Source of the DNA: JBBKWU01 sp037969035
GTDB lineage: Bacteria > Pseudomonadota > Alphaproteobacteria > Micavibrionales > Micavibrionaceae
DNA: 34,449 nt
Reading direction: 5' to 3'
Assembly (NCBI GenBank): GCA_037969035.1
Contig: JBBKWU010000001.1
Location: 1-34,449, forward strand
The translations under genes were made by a program, and so were the position numbers. Positions within the stretch are counted from its first letter, which is position 1, and each line of letters starts with the position of its first letter. This document shows positions 15,520 to 23,457 of this stretch, piece by piece. The notes under the pieces are model-generated. The model was not told where the DNA came from. It did no database searches and saw nothing but the letters and a program-made list of their open reading frames with translations.

Positions 15520-15969
15520 TTAATTAGAGCGCTGCGAGATGCGCTTATCCAACTCATTCGCGAATTGTTCGCCGTCGCGTGCGCTGAAGTTTTTGGGGCC
15601 GCCTGTTTGAACGCCATCATTGCGGAGTGTGTCCATAAAATCGCGCATGTCTGATATATGCCCGATATTGTTCTTATCATAAATTCTGCCACGCGGATCA
15701 AGACCGAGCGCACCTTTTGCAACAACACGCACCGCCAAGGGAATATCGGCTGTCACAACCAAATCACCCTCTTCGCAATCTTCCGCGATTTGATCGTCGG
15801 CGATATCTGGCCCCTGCTCGACTTGGACAAAACGGATGAACGGTGATTCAGGTAAGCGCAGCCATTGATTGGCGACAAAGATAACCTCGATCTTTGCGCG
15901 ATCTGCCGCACGAAACAGCATCTCTTTAATCACCTTGGGACAGGCGTCTGCATCCACCCATATTTTCAT
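15520..15969 (-). CDS. YaiI/YqxD family (DUF188) PIN-like protein
   Basis: A 149-aa cytoplasmic protein. MKIWVDADACPKVIKE at the start, LVVTADIPLA in the middle and ALGLDPRGRIYD plus GGP later are the conserved blocks of UPF0178/DUF188. The fold is PIN-nuclease-like with conserved Asp, but no activity is established for the family. Its ATG overlaps the stop of the RRM gene upstream (TAATG), so the two are translationally coupled, which fits a shared link to RNA. Confidence 0.9.
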   Translation of the reverse strand: MKIWVDADACPKVIKEMLFRAADRAKIEVIFVANQWLRLPESPFIRFVQVEQGPDIADDQIAEDCEEGDLVVTADIPLAVRVVAKGALGLDPRGRIYDKNNIGHISDMRDFMDTLRNDGVQTGGPKNFSARDGEQFANELDKRISQRSN

Positions 15970-16205
15970 TAATCTGCGAGCTTCACACGGATTTTGGTTT
16001 TACCGAGCGAGCGACCATGTAGCTCTTTTATCGCTTCCATGGCTTCATGCTCCAACGCCATTTCAACAAAGCCAAAGCCTTTTGATTTGCCGTTTCTGTC
16101 ATCCAAAACCAAATTACAGGATTTGATATTACCGTATTCTTTGAATAATTTTGCGACCTGATCTTCAGTAAAATCCCGCGGTAGATTAAGAACTATAAGT
16201 TTCAT
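15969..16205 (-). CDS. Small RRM-type RNA-binding protein
   Basis: A 78-aa protein that is one RNA recognition motif. RNP2 is KLIVLNLP (residues 2-9) and RNP1 is KGFGFVEM (about 43-50), both intact. The frame stays open upstream to 16562, but AGGAG lies just before ATG 16205 and the RRM begins at once, so the longer form is not credible. It lacks the Gly-rich tail of cyanobacterial Rbp proteins. Such proteins bind single-stranded RNA. It is co-translated with the DUF188 gene and divergent from the small gene at 16324. Confidence 0.9.
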   Translation of the reverse strand: MKLIVLNLPRDFTEDQVAKLFKEYGNIKSCNLVLDDRNGKSKGFGFVEMALEHEAMEAIKELHGRSLGKTKIRVKLAD

Positions 16206-16323
16206 GTTGGCTCCTGTTGAAAAATGTACGTCTTTGGATACCATACCCGAACGCCAATGAATATCAACAATTGCTAGTTTGGTAGGATATGCATAGGATA
16301 GGCGCGCAACAAAGGAGACTTCA

Positions 16324-16536
16324 ATGACTGACACTAAAATTGATTGTGACACTATGGGACGTTTGGCAGGTGCTTTGACATTTATAACCAGCGCCCAAGA
16401 TCCCGCCGTAATCGCAATGAGAAAAGCCGTTGAAAGCGGCGATCCAAAAGATGTGAAACAGGCGCGCACGCTTTTTTTGCGGGTGTCTCCTGCGCACCGT
16501 AATGCCGCATTGGCGATGCTAAGGGATGACGACTGA
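16324..16536 (+). CDS. Small hypothetical protein upstream of roxA
   Basis: A 70-aa soluble protein, helical in appearance, rich in Ala and charged residues, with no motif I recognise. It is well supported as a gene: AGGAG lies 7-8 bases before the ATG, and its stop TGA (16534-16536) is one base from the likely start of the ribosomal oxygenase gene. The tight coupling suggests that it is co-expressed with that enzyme. Function is unknown. Confidence 0.7.
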   Translation: MTDTKIDCDTMGRLAGALTFITSAQDPAVIAMRKAVESGDPKDVKQARTLFLRVSPAHRNAALAMLRDDD

Positions 16537-16537
16537 T

Positions 16538-17695
16538 ATGCTAATCCTGAACGAATTTCCAACAGCCGAAGATTTTTACAAAACCTATTGGGGACGCAAA
16601 CCCTTTGTTGTGCGCGGCGGTGTTGATGCCGCTTTGTTTGATGAGCTTATCGATGGCGACACCCTCGCAGCCCTTTCGCTAGAAGATGAGGTTAAATCCC
16701 GCATCGTTCTCAGCGCACCCGAAGGCAATAAATGGACATGCGAACACGGCCCGTTCGAGGAAGATCGTTTTTCAACCTTGGGCGACAAACACTGGAGCTT
16801 ACTCGTTCAAAATGTAGAGCAATACCACACAGACACCGCCAATCTTTTAAAGATCTTTAATTTTGCGCCGCGCTGGTTAATGGATGACATCATGGTCAGC
16901 TATTCCGCCGCAGGGGGAACCGTTGGCCCGCATACCGATAGCTACCATGTGTTTTTGGTACAAGGCACAGGCCGCCGCAGTTGGACTGTTGGCGATGAGA
17001 AAATTGCAAACGAAGACTGCATCGAAGGTCTTGATCTGAAAGTCCTCAAAAGCGGTGTTCAGGGCGAAGCTGTCGAAGTCACCATCGGTGATATTATTTA
17101 CATCCCGCCGCATTTTGCGCATGAAGGCAAAACCATAGACACCGCGATGACATTTTCCGTCGGGTTTTTGGGACCAAAACTGTCTGAGCTTTTCGTCGAA
17201 TACGGGCACTATCTGGAACAGATGGACACAGACAATAAACGCTATGTCGGGCAAGACCTTGACGCGAGCAGCGCAGGTTTCACCATCGCGCCCTCTGCAC
17301 AAGAAACCCTACGGAGTGAACTAACCAACGCCCTAAACGCTGATAATTTTGCGCTCTGGCTGGCTGAATATTTTTCAAGCACCTCCGATGAAGACGGCGA
17401 TAATTTGCGTGATGACCCTGCCTCAAGCGACGAACTTCTCGCCCGTTTAAAAGACGGCGAATTTCTCTACAGACCTGAACATGTGAAACTCTGTATCACA
17501 AACGCGCAAACGCTCGCCGTTTACGGCGCAAGTACATCCGCGCCAGAAAATCTTATTAAGCATCTCGCGCAAAACAACACCTTGTCATTATCGGACATTG
17601 AAGCCCTCGGAAACAATGATGCGGCAATGGACATGATTGCGCATCTATATAACCAAGGCGCGCTGTTTTTTGAAGGCGATGAACTAGATTACTAA
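16538..17695 (+). CDS. roxA: Ribosomal protein uL16 arginine hydroxylase (RoxA/YcfD, JmjC cupin)
   Basis: A 385-aa 2-oxoglutarate/Fe(II) oxygenase that hydroxylates an arginine of ribosomal protein L16. The N-terminal JmjC cupin holds the iron ligands H132-x-D134 (GPHTDSYHVFLVQGTGRRSW) and H195 (PPHFAHEG). Their spacing matches YcfD. A dimerisation segment and a C-terminal winged-helix part (about 280-385) complete the family layout. I chose ATG 16538 because it begins the conserved segment and sits one base after the upstream stop. An overlapping ATG at 16526 would add four residues. Substrate choice (L16 rather than L27) is by family resemblance. Confidence 0.88.
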   Translation: MLILNEFPTAEDFYKTYWGRKPFVVRGGVDAALFDELIDGDTLAALSLEDEVKSRIVLSAPEGNKWTCEHGPFEEDRFSTLGDKHWSLLVQNVEQYHTDTANLLKIFNFAPRWLMDDIMVSYSAAGGTVGPHTDSYHVFLVQGTGRRSWTVGDEKIANEDCIEGLDLKVLKSGVQGEAVEVTIGDIIYIPPHFAHEGKTIDTAMTFSVGFLGPKLSELFVEYGHYLEQMDTDNKRYVGQDLDASSAGFTIAPSAQETLRSELTNALNADNFALWLAEYFSSTSDEDGDNLRDDPASSDELLARLKDGEFLYRPEHVKLCITNAQTLAVYGASTSAPENLIKHLAQNNTLSLSDIEALGNNDAAMDMIAHLYNQGALFFEGDELDY

Positions 17696-17765
17696 AAAAC
17701 CCCGAAAAACCTTCCCTTTTGCGCCCTTTATGTGTCATAAGACCCACTTAACCGAGTGAGAGTTT

Positions 17766-19391
17766 ATGCTAAATATCACTGATCTATCCTATAAAATAGG
17801 CGCACGCACAATTATCGAAGACGGCAACATCTGTGTCCGTGACGGATGGCGCGTGGGCGTGATCGGTATTAATGGCGCTGGTAAGTCAACTTTGTTCAAA
17901 CTCATCGCGGGTGAACTTCAAGCCGATGGCGGCACGATCAGCCTCTCCACAGGTCAACGCCTCGGCATGGTGCGTCAGGATATTCCCGAAACCGATGATG
18001 CGCTGATTGATGTTGTTCTGGCCGCCGATGAAGAATTAGCCGCGCTCTGGAAAGAAACAGAAACAGCCACCGACGGCATACGTATCGCCGAAATCTTCCA
18101 ACGTTTGGAAGACATGGATGCCTATAGTGCCCCTTCCAAAGCGGCTATGCTTCTCACAGGTCTCGGCTTTAAAGAAGAACAACTTACAGAACCTTTCTCA
18201 TCATTTAGTGGTGGCTGGCGGATGCGCGTTGCGCTTGCGGGTGCTTTGTTTGTTGAGCCTGATATTTTGCTGCTTGATGAGCCAACCAATCACCTTGATT
18301 TGGAAGCCATCATGTGGCTCGAGGCTTACTTGCTATCCTATAAGCATACGCTTTTGATGATTTCGCATGACCGTGAAATGCTCAATAAATGTATCGATCA
18401 CGTCATTCAGGTTGATAAAAAACAACTCACATTGTTTAGCGGCAACTACGACACGTTCGAACGCGAACTTGCCATGCGTTTAGGCTTGCAGCAAAAAATG
18501 CACGAGAAACAAGACGCCGAACGCGCACATATGCAAGCCTTCGTTGACCGTTTCAAAGCCCAAGCCAGTAAAGCCCGCCAAGCCCAGAGCCGTATGAAAG
18601 CACTGGCGCGTATGGATATTGTCGATGCCGTGATTGCTGATCGCGCCGTGCGTTTTGTATTTCCGAATCCTGATCCTATTCCGTCACCGATGTTGTCTAT
18701 CAACCACGCCGATGTGGGATACGCCGAAGGTGTTCCCATTTTGAAACGCGTTCACCGTAACATCGATAATGATGACCGCATTGCCCTGCTTGGTGCAAAC
18801 GGTGAAGGTAAATCAACATTGATGAAACTCATCGCGGATCGTATGGGCGTGATGAAGGGCGATGTTTTCCGTTCCAAAAAATTGCGTATCGGTTATTTCT
18901 CGCAGCATCAAACCGAAGAGCTGGATGTAGACTCCACACCGTATGAGCAAATGGCGTTGTTGTTTGCCAAAAAACATACCGAAGTGAAAGAGCATTTAGT
19001 CCGCGCTAAACTTGGTGCGTTTGGGTTTTCCCGCGTGCTTGCCGATAATCGTATCGGTGCATTGAGTGGTGGTGAAAAAGCGCGACTATTATTTGCGTTC
19101 ATGAGCTTTGACGCGCCGCATATTCTGCTGCTGGATGAACCAACCAACCACTTGGACATCGATGCGCGTGAAGCACTGGTGCAAGCCCTCAACGCCTATG
19201 AAGGTGCTATTATCATCGTCAGCCACGACCCTAACATGGTAGAACGCGTGGCAGACCGACTATGGCTTGTCAAAGATGGTAAATGCGTCGATTTTGATGG
19301 TGATTTGGAAGACTATCGCAAATTCACGATCCAATCACGCCGCGAAGACCGCAAGAAAGAAAAAGCTGAAAAGATCAGACAGACAGCTTAA
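17766..19391 (+). CDS. ABC-F family ATPase (ribosome-associated)
   Basis: A 541-aa soluble protein with two ABC ATPase domains and no membrane segments. NBD1 has Walker A GINGAGKST (about 36-44), signature FSGGWRM and Walker B LLLDEPTNHLDL. NBD2 has Walker A GANGEGKST (about 345), LSGGEKARLL and LLLDEPTNHLDI. The Lys/Arg/Gln-rich linker (about 240-300) is the ABC-F P-site tRNA interaction motif. The C-terminal coiled coil is very short (RREDRKKEKAEK). ABC-F proteins act on stalled ribosomes. The layout is closest to YheS/Uup types. The subfamily is uncertain. It ends back to back with the SulP gene with no gap. Confidence 0.93.
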   Translation: MLNITDLSYKIGARTIIEDGNICVRDGWRVGVIGINGAGKSTLFKLIAGELQADGGTISLSTGQRLGMVRQDIPETDDALIDVVLAADEELAALWKETETATDGIRIAEIFQRLEDMDAYSAPSKAAMLLTGLGFKEEQLTEPFSSFSGGWRMRVALAGALFVEPDILLLDEPTNHLDLEAIMWLEAYLLSYKHTLLMISHDREMLNKCIDHVIQVDKKQLTLFSGNYDTFERELAMRLGLQQKMHEKQDAERAHMQAFVDRFKAQASKARQAQSRMKALARMDIVDAVIADRAVRFVFPNPDPIPSPMLSINHADVGYAEGVPILKRVHRNIDNDDRIALLGANGEGKSTLMKLIADRMGVMKGDVFRSKKLRIGYFSQHQTEELDVDSTPYEQMALLFAKKHTEVKEHLVRAKLGAFGFSRVLADNRIGALSGGEKARLLFAFMSFDAPHILLLDEPTNHLDIDAREALVQALNAYEGAIIIVSHDPNMVERVADRLWLVKDGKCVDFDGDLEDYRKFTIQSRREDRKKEKAEKIRQTA

Positions 19392-21014
19392 TTACTTCTC
19401 TTTTTCGATGACTGTTTCGTAATCGACCAAAACGCCGTAATGCGGGTCTTCAATCATATTGACTTCGACCATATCTCTCGCGTTTTTCAACAGCAACGCG
19501 CAATCGGGGCTAAGGTGAACCAAGTGAAGCGTTTTTCCTGCTTCGGTGTATTTAATCGCCATCGCATCAATCGCATCTAATGCAGAATGATCCCAAACCC
19601 GTGCGCGGCTAAAATCAATAACGATGTCCATTTCAGTGTCATTCTTCGGGTCAACTTCATCACGGAATTTCGCGATTGAGCCAAAAAACAACGGGCCATG
19701 AAGCTTATAAACTTTGTTGCCGTCGGCTGTGTTCTGCCAAACCGTTACCCAAAACTTGTTGGCTGACTTCCATGCATAAACAAGTGCCGAAACAATAACC
19801 CCCACAATCACAGCCAACGCCAAATCATGAGTCACAGTGACTGCCGTTACCAAGAAAATCACAAACGCATCTTCTTTGGGGATTTTATTGATGATGCGAA
19901 TGGAGGCCCACGCAAAGGTCGATATCACAACCATCATCATAAGCCCTGTAAGCGCAGCCAAAGGGATCATTTCAATCCAGCGCGAGGCAAACAGGATAAA
20001 GACAAGCAAGGACAGAGCAGCCGTTATACCCGACAAACGCCCTCGTCCGCCTGATTTAATATTAATCATCGATTGGCCAATCATCGCACAACCACCCATC
20101 GCGCCAAACACACCGCATGTCATGTTCGCCACGCCCTGCCCCACACATTCCTGTGAAGTCCTGCCGCGCGTATCGGTCATTTCATCAATCAAAGTCAGCG
20201 TCAAAAGGCTCTCGATCAACCCAATCGCCGCAAGCGTCACTGCAATCGGGAAAACAATTGCCAGCGTTTCAAACGTAAATGGCACCATCGGGATATGGAA
20301 CTGCGGCAAACCGCCCGCCACACTGGCAAGATCCCCAACGGTTTTTGTATCAAGATCTAACCCAACAACAAGCCCCGACACCGCGAGAATAGAAACGAGA
20401 GATGCGGGCAAAAGTGCACCAAGCTTCGGAATTTTTGGGAACACCAAAATGATTAGCATCGTCAGCCCCGTAAGACCGAGCATCAAATACATTTCGGGCC
20501 CCACAAGCCAACCACCGTTAAACAAAACACCAATCGCACTATGGCCGCCGTCTTCGGCGGCATGGGCGGCCTCAGTAGCACTCAAAGGCTTTTTAAACTG
20601 CCCGAGCTGCGCCAGAAAAATCACAATCGCCAAGCCGTTCACAAAACCAAGCATCACAGAATGCGGTACAAGACGGATAAACTTACCCAGATGCAAAACA
20701 CCTGCGCCGACCTGCAATATCCCCGCAAGCAACACGGCCGCAAACAGATATTCCGCACCATAGACTGTTACCAAACCAACCATCGCAACCGCCATAGCAC
20801 CCGTCGCGCCAGAAATCATCCCACTACGGCCACCCAAAATAGAGGTAATAAACCCAACAAAAAACGCAGCATACAACCCAACAAGCGGGTCAACCTTGGC
20901 GACAAACGCAAACGCAATCGCCTCAGGCACCAAAGCCAAAGCAACGGTCAAGCCTGATAGAACATCAGCGCGCGGGTTATCTGTAAGATGGAATCGTTTA
21001 ACAAGGCGGAGCAT
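19392..21014 (-). CDS. SulP family anion transporter with STAS domain
   Basis: A 540-aa inner-membrane transporter. Residues ~15-420 contain 10-14 hydrophobic helices, with the SulP start DVLSGLTVALALVPEAIAFAF and the PLVGLYAAF and GGRSGMISGATGAMA blocks. The C-terminal ~110 residues form a STAS domain (DIVIDFSRARVWDHSALDAID). SulP proteins carry sulfate, bicarbonate or other anions. The substrate cannot be read from the sequence. The last bases adjoin the ABC-F stop directly, so transcripts must run into each other. It is divergent from frmA across a 316-bp gap. Confidence 0.92.
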   Translation of the reverse strand: MLRLVKRFHLTDNPRADVLSGLTVALALVPEAIAFAFVAKVDPLVGLYAAFFVGFITSILGGRSGMISGATGAMAVAMVGLVTVYGAEYLFAAVLLAGILQVGAGVLHLGKFIRLVPHSVMLGFVNGLAIVIFLAQLGQFKKPLSATEAAHAAEDGGHSAIGVLFNGGWLVGPEMYLMLGLTGLTMLIILVFPKIPKLGALLPASLVSILAVSGLVVGLDLDTKTVGDLASVAGGLPQFHIPMVPFTFETLAIVFPIAVTLAAIGLIESLLTLTLIDEMTDTRGRTSQECVGQGVANMTCGVFGAMGGCAMIGQSMINIKSGGRGRLSGITAALSLLVFILFASRWIEMIPLAALTGLMMMVVISTFAWASIRIINKIPKEDAFVIFLVTAVTVTHDLALAVIVGVIVSALVYAWKSANKFWVTVWQNTADGNKVYKLHGPLFFGSIAKFRDEVDPKNDTEMDIVIDFSRARVWDHSALDAIDAMAIKYTEAGKTLHLVHLSPDCALLLKNARDMVEVNMIEDPHYGVLVDYETVIEKEK

Positions 21015-21330
21015 AGCTCAGTCTTTCTGTGGGTTCGAAATTTGATTGAGTAAACACTGAATTAACAATGAATGCGCGAGACTGATAACATAGTGCAGCG
21101 CAGTATTACAACAAAATACACGTGCTTATATGATAAAAATTGCATATAAACCATCCCCCTATTTTTTCCATGGAATCCCTAGCTGCGAGTGATAGCCAGA
21201 AAATGCAAATCTGAAAACATATGAAACGATGTTTATAAAACTAAATAATTGATGCTGTTGCCCTGCCTGTAAAAATCTCTTATTTTACAGCCTCTATTGA
21301 TGATCAGACCCATAAATAAGGAACCCACAC
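21015..21330. other. 316-bp gap between divergent sulP and frmA
   Basis: The gap holds no open frame of note. It has an A+T-rich middle and, close to frmA, an inverted repeat (described separately) and an AAGGAA ribosome binding site before the frmA ATG. I see no clear promoter consensus for the sulP side. Confidence 0.6.
21267..21290. promoter_or_regulatory. Inverted repeat upstream of frmA, candidate operator
   Basis: CTGTAAAA (21267-21274) and TTTTACAG (21283-21290) are perfect 8-bp arms with an 8-bp spacer, 41-64 nt before the frmA ATG. The place and symmetry fit a dimeric repressor or activator site near the promoter. No frmR-like regulator gene is adjacent. A hairpin acting in RNA is possible but weak because the arms are A+T-rich. 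Confidence 0.45.
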
Positions 21331-22437
21331 ATGAAAACACGCGCCGCCGTCGCCTATAAAGCTGGAAGCCCGCTCGTCATTGAGACATTAGACTTAGAAG
21401 GCCCAAAAGCCGGCGAAGTTTTGGTTGAAAACATGGCGACAGGTGTTTGCCATACTGATGCTTTTACATTATCAGGCGATGACCCCGAAGGCGCGTTCCC
21501 TGCTGTTTTGGGGCATGAGGGCGCGGGCATTGTGCGTGAGATCGGCGCAGGTGTTACATCTGTAAAAGTCGGCGATCACGTTATTCCGCTCTATACGCCG
21601 GAGTGCCGCGAGTGCGATTTCTGTTTGCACCCAAAAACAAATCTATGCCAATCCATCCGTTCAACACAAGGACAAGGTTTAATGCCTGATGGCACTAGCC
21701 GCTTTTCCTTAAATGGTAAACCTGTGCTGCATTATATGGGCACCTCCACGTTTTCAAACTTCATCGTTTTGCCTGAAATTGCGGTTGCCAAAGTGCGCAA
21801 AGACGCACCATTTGATAAAATTTGCTACATCGGTTGCGGTGTCACAACGGGTATCGGCGCGGTTGTGTTTGATGCAAAGGTTGAGCCTGGCTCTACTGTC
21901 GCGGTCTTTGGGCTTGGCGGTATTGGCTTAAACGTCATACAGGGCGCAAAAATGGTTGGTGCGTCAAAAATCATCGGTATTGATATCAATCCATCCAAAG
22001 TTGAAATGGCCAAAAAATTCGGCATGACTCATTTCATCAATGCCAAAGACACACCAAACGTGGTTGAGGCCATTTGTGACCTGACCAATGGCGGCGTTGA
22101 TTATTCGTTTGAATGTATCGGTAACGTGGACGTGATGCGCCAAGCGCTTGAATCCTGCCACAAAGGTTGGGGAGAAAGCCTTATCATCGGCGTTGCAGGC
22201 GCAGGCAAAGAAATAACCACCCGCCCGTTTCAGTTGGTCACAGGGCGTGTTTGGCGCGGTTCAGCCTTTGGCGGCGCGCGCGGTCGTACAGATGTGCCAA
22301 AGATTGTCGATTGGTACATGGAAGGCAAGATCAACATTGATGATCTGATTACGCACACAATGCCGCTAGATGAGATCAACACAGCCTTTGATTTAATGCA
22401 CGAAGGCAAAAGCATCCGCAGCGTGGTTATCTATTAA
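21331..22437 (+). CDS. frmA: S-(hydroxymethyl)glutathione dehydrogenase / class III alcohol dehydrogenase
   Basis: A 368-aa zinc enzyme that oxidises the glutathione adduct of formaldehyde to S-formylglutathione with NAD+. It also reduces S-nitrosoglutathione in this class. The catalytic zinc region GVCHTDAFTLSG and GHEGAG, the structural-zinc Cys cluster (CRECDFCLHPKTNLC) and the Rossmann motif GLGGIGLN are intact. The segment RSTQGQGLMPDGTSRF holds the class III Arg. Length matches the family. It overlaps fghA by one base (TAATG), giving a two-gene formaldehyde detoxification operon. Confidence 0.96.
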   Translation: MKTRAAVAYKAGSPLVIETLDLEGPKAGEVLVENMATGVCHTDAFTLSGDDPEGAFPAVLGHEGAGIVREIGAGVTSVKVGDHVIPLYTPECRECDFCLHPKTNLCQSIRSTQGQGLMPDGTSRFSLNGKPVLHYMGTSTFSNFIVLPEIAVAKVRKDAPFDKICYIGCGVTTGIGAVVFDAKVEPGSTVAVFGLGGIGLNVIQGAKMVGASKIIGIDINPSKVEMAKKFGMTHFINAKDTPNVVEAICDLTNGGVDYSFECIGNVDVMRQALESCHKGWGESLIIGVAGAGKEITTRPFQLVTGRVWRGSAFGGARGRTDVPKIVDWYMEGKINIDDLITHTMPLDEINTAFDLMHEGKSIRSVVIY

Positions 22438-23291
22438 TGTCACAGGCCATGAAGCAAATTGAAACACATAAATGCCACGGCGGTGATCTCAGCATTTGGG
22501 AACATGAAAGCACAGCGCTGAATTGCACGATGCGTTTTTCCGTGTTTCTGCCGCCGCAAGCACAAAAAGGCAACGTCCCTTTTCTGACGTTCCTTTCGGG
22601 TTTGACCTGCACACATGATAACTTCACCACCAAGGGCGGCGCGTACGCCACCGCCGCAGAAGAAGGCATCGCGATCATTGCGCCTGATACCTCTCCGCGT
22701 GGTGATGACGTTCCCGATGATGCAGAGTCATATGATTTTGGTAAAGGCGCTGGATTTTACATCAACGCCACCCAAGCGCCATGGAACACGCATTACCAGA
22801 TGGAAAGCTATATCGCCGAAGAACTCAATAGCCTCGTCTGCGCGCAATTTCCTCTTATAAAAGACGCGCAAGGTATATCGGGGCATTCCATGGGCGGTCA
22901 CGGTGCGCTGACACTTTATTATAAGCACCCTACGCTTTATAAATCCGCCTCTGCCTTCTCCCCGATTGTTGCGCCATCCCAAGTACCATGGGGGCATAAA
23001 GCCTTTAGCGGTTATCTGGGCGATGATCAAAATGAATGGAAAAACCACGACGCGACAGAACTCGTATCGCGCGCCCCTGCCCCGCAAGACAACGCGCCAA
23101 TATTAATTGACCAAGGGTGCGCCGATAATTTTTTGGAAGAACAGCTCAAGCCACATCTGTTTGAAAGTGCCTGCCAAGCAGCGGGACAAAAGCTAACCCT
23201 GCGCCTGCATGATGGTTACGACCACAGCTACTATTTCATTCAAAGCTTTATGGGTGACCACATCCGCCACCATGCACGTCTTCTGAAATAA
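22437..23291 (+). CDS. fghA: S-formylglutathione hydrolase
   Basis: A 284-aa alpha/beta hydrolase (esterase D family) that splits S-formylglutathione into formate and glutathione, the step after FrmA. The nucleophile elbow is GHSMGGHGAL (about residue 147). The catalytic Asp is in DQGCADNFL and the His in HDGYDHSYYFI near the C-terminus. The oxyanion region FLSGLTCTHDNF is present. It is translated from an ATG that overlaps the frmA stop. No formate dehydrogenase gene follows in this window. Confidence 0.95.
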   Translation: MSQAMKQIETHKCHGGDLSIWEHESTALNCTMRFSVFLPPQAQKGNVPFLTFLSGLTCTHDNFTTKGGAYATAAEEGIAIIAPDTSPRGDDVPDDAESYDFGKGAGFYINATQAPWNTHYQMESYIAEELNSLVCAQFPLIKDAQGISGHSMGGHGALTLYYKHPTLYKSASAFSPIVAPSQVPWGHKAFSGYLGDDQNEWKNHDATELVSRAPAPQDNAPILIDQGCADNFLEEQLKPHLFESACQAAGQKLTLRLHDGYDHSYYFIQSFMGDHIRHHARLLK

Positions 23292-23387
23292 AATAACTTC
23301 ATCATAAAATTAATAATACGACAAAAGGCTTACAGGGCATAAATCCGTGTAACTTCATTTTTTCGTAAACTTAATTACATAAAATTC

Positions 23388-23417
23388 TTGACTTTTGCCA
23401 TAACAACTTGCTATTTA
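23388..23417 (+). promoter_or_regulatory. Sigma-70-type promoter of the coiled-coil/AAA+ operon
   Basis: TTGACT (23388-23393) and TATTTA (23412-23417) are separated by 18 bp. The upstream DNA is A+T-rich. The start codon at 23458 has AGGAG six bases before it. Together these suggest strong expression of the first gene. The call is by consensus only. Confidence 0.5.
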
Positions 23418-23457
23418 GATTATGGAATTAACTTTTTATTAACTTTAGGAGAACTCA

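Noticed and set aside
16206..16562. N-terminal extension of the RRM protein
   Set aside because: AGGAG immediately precedes ATG 16205, the RRM starts there, and the extension would cover the upstream region and start of a divergent gene.
19837..20763. Plus-strand open frame of 308 aa
   Set aside because: It is antisense to the SulP transporter, has low-complexity composition and no recognisable domain.
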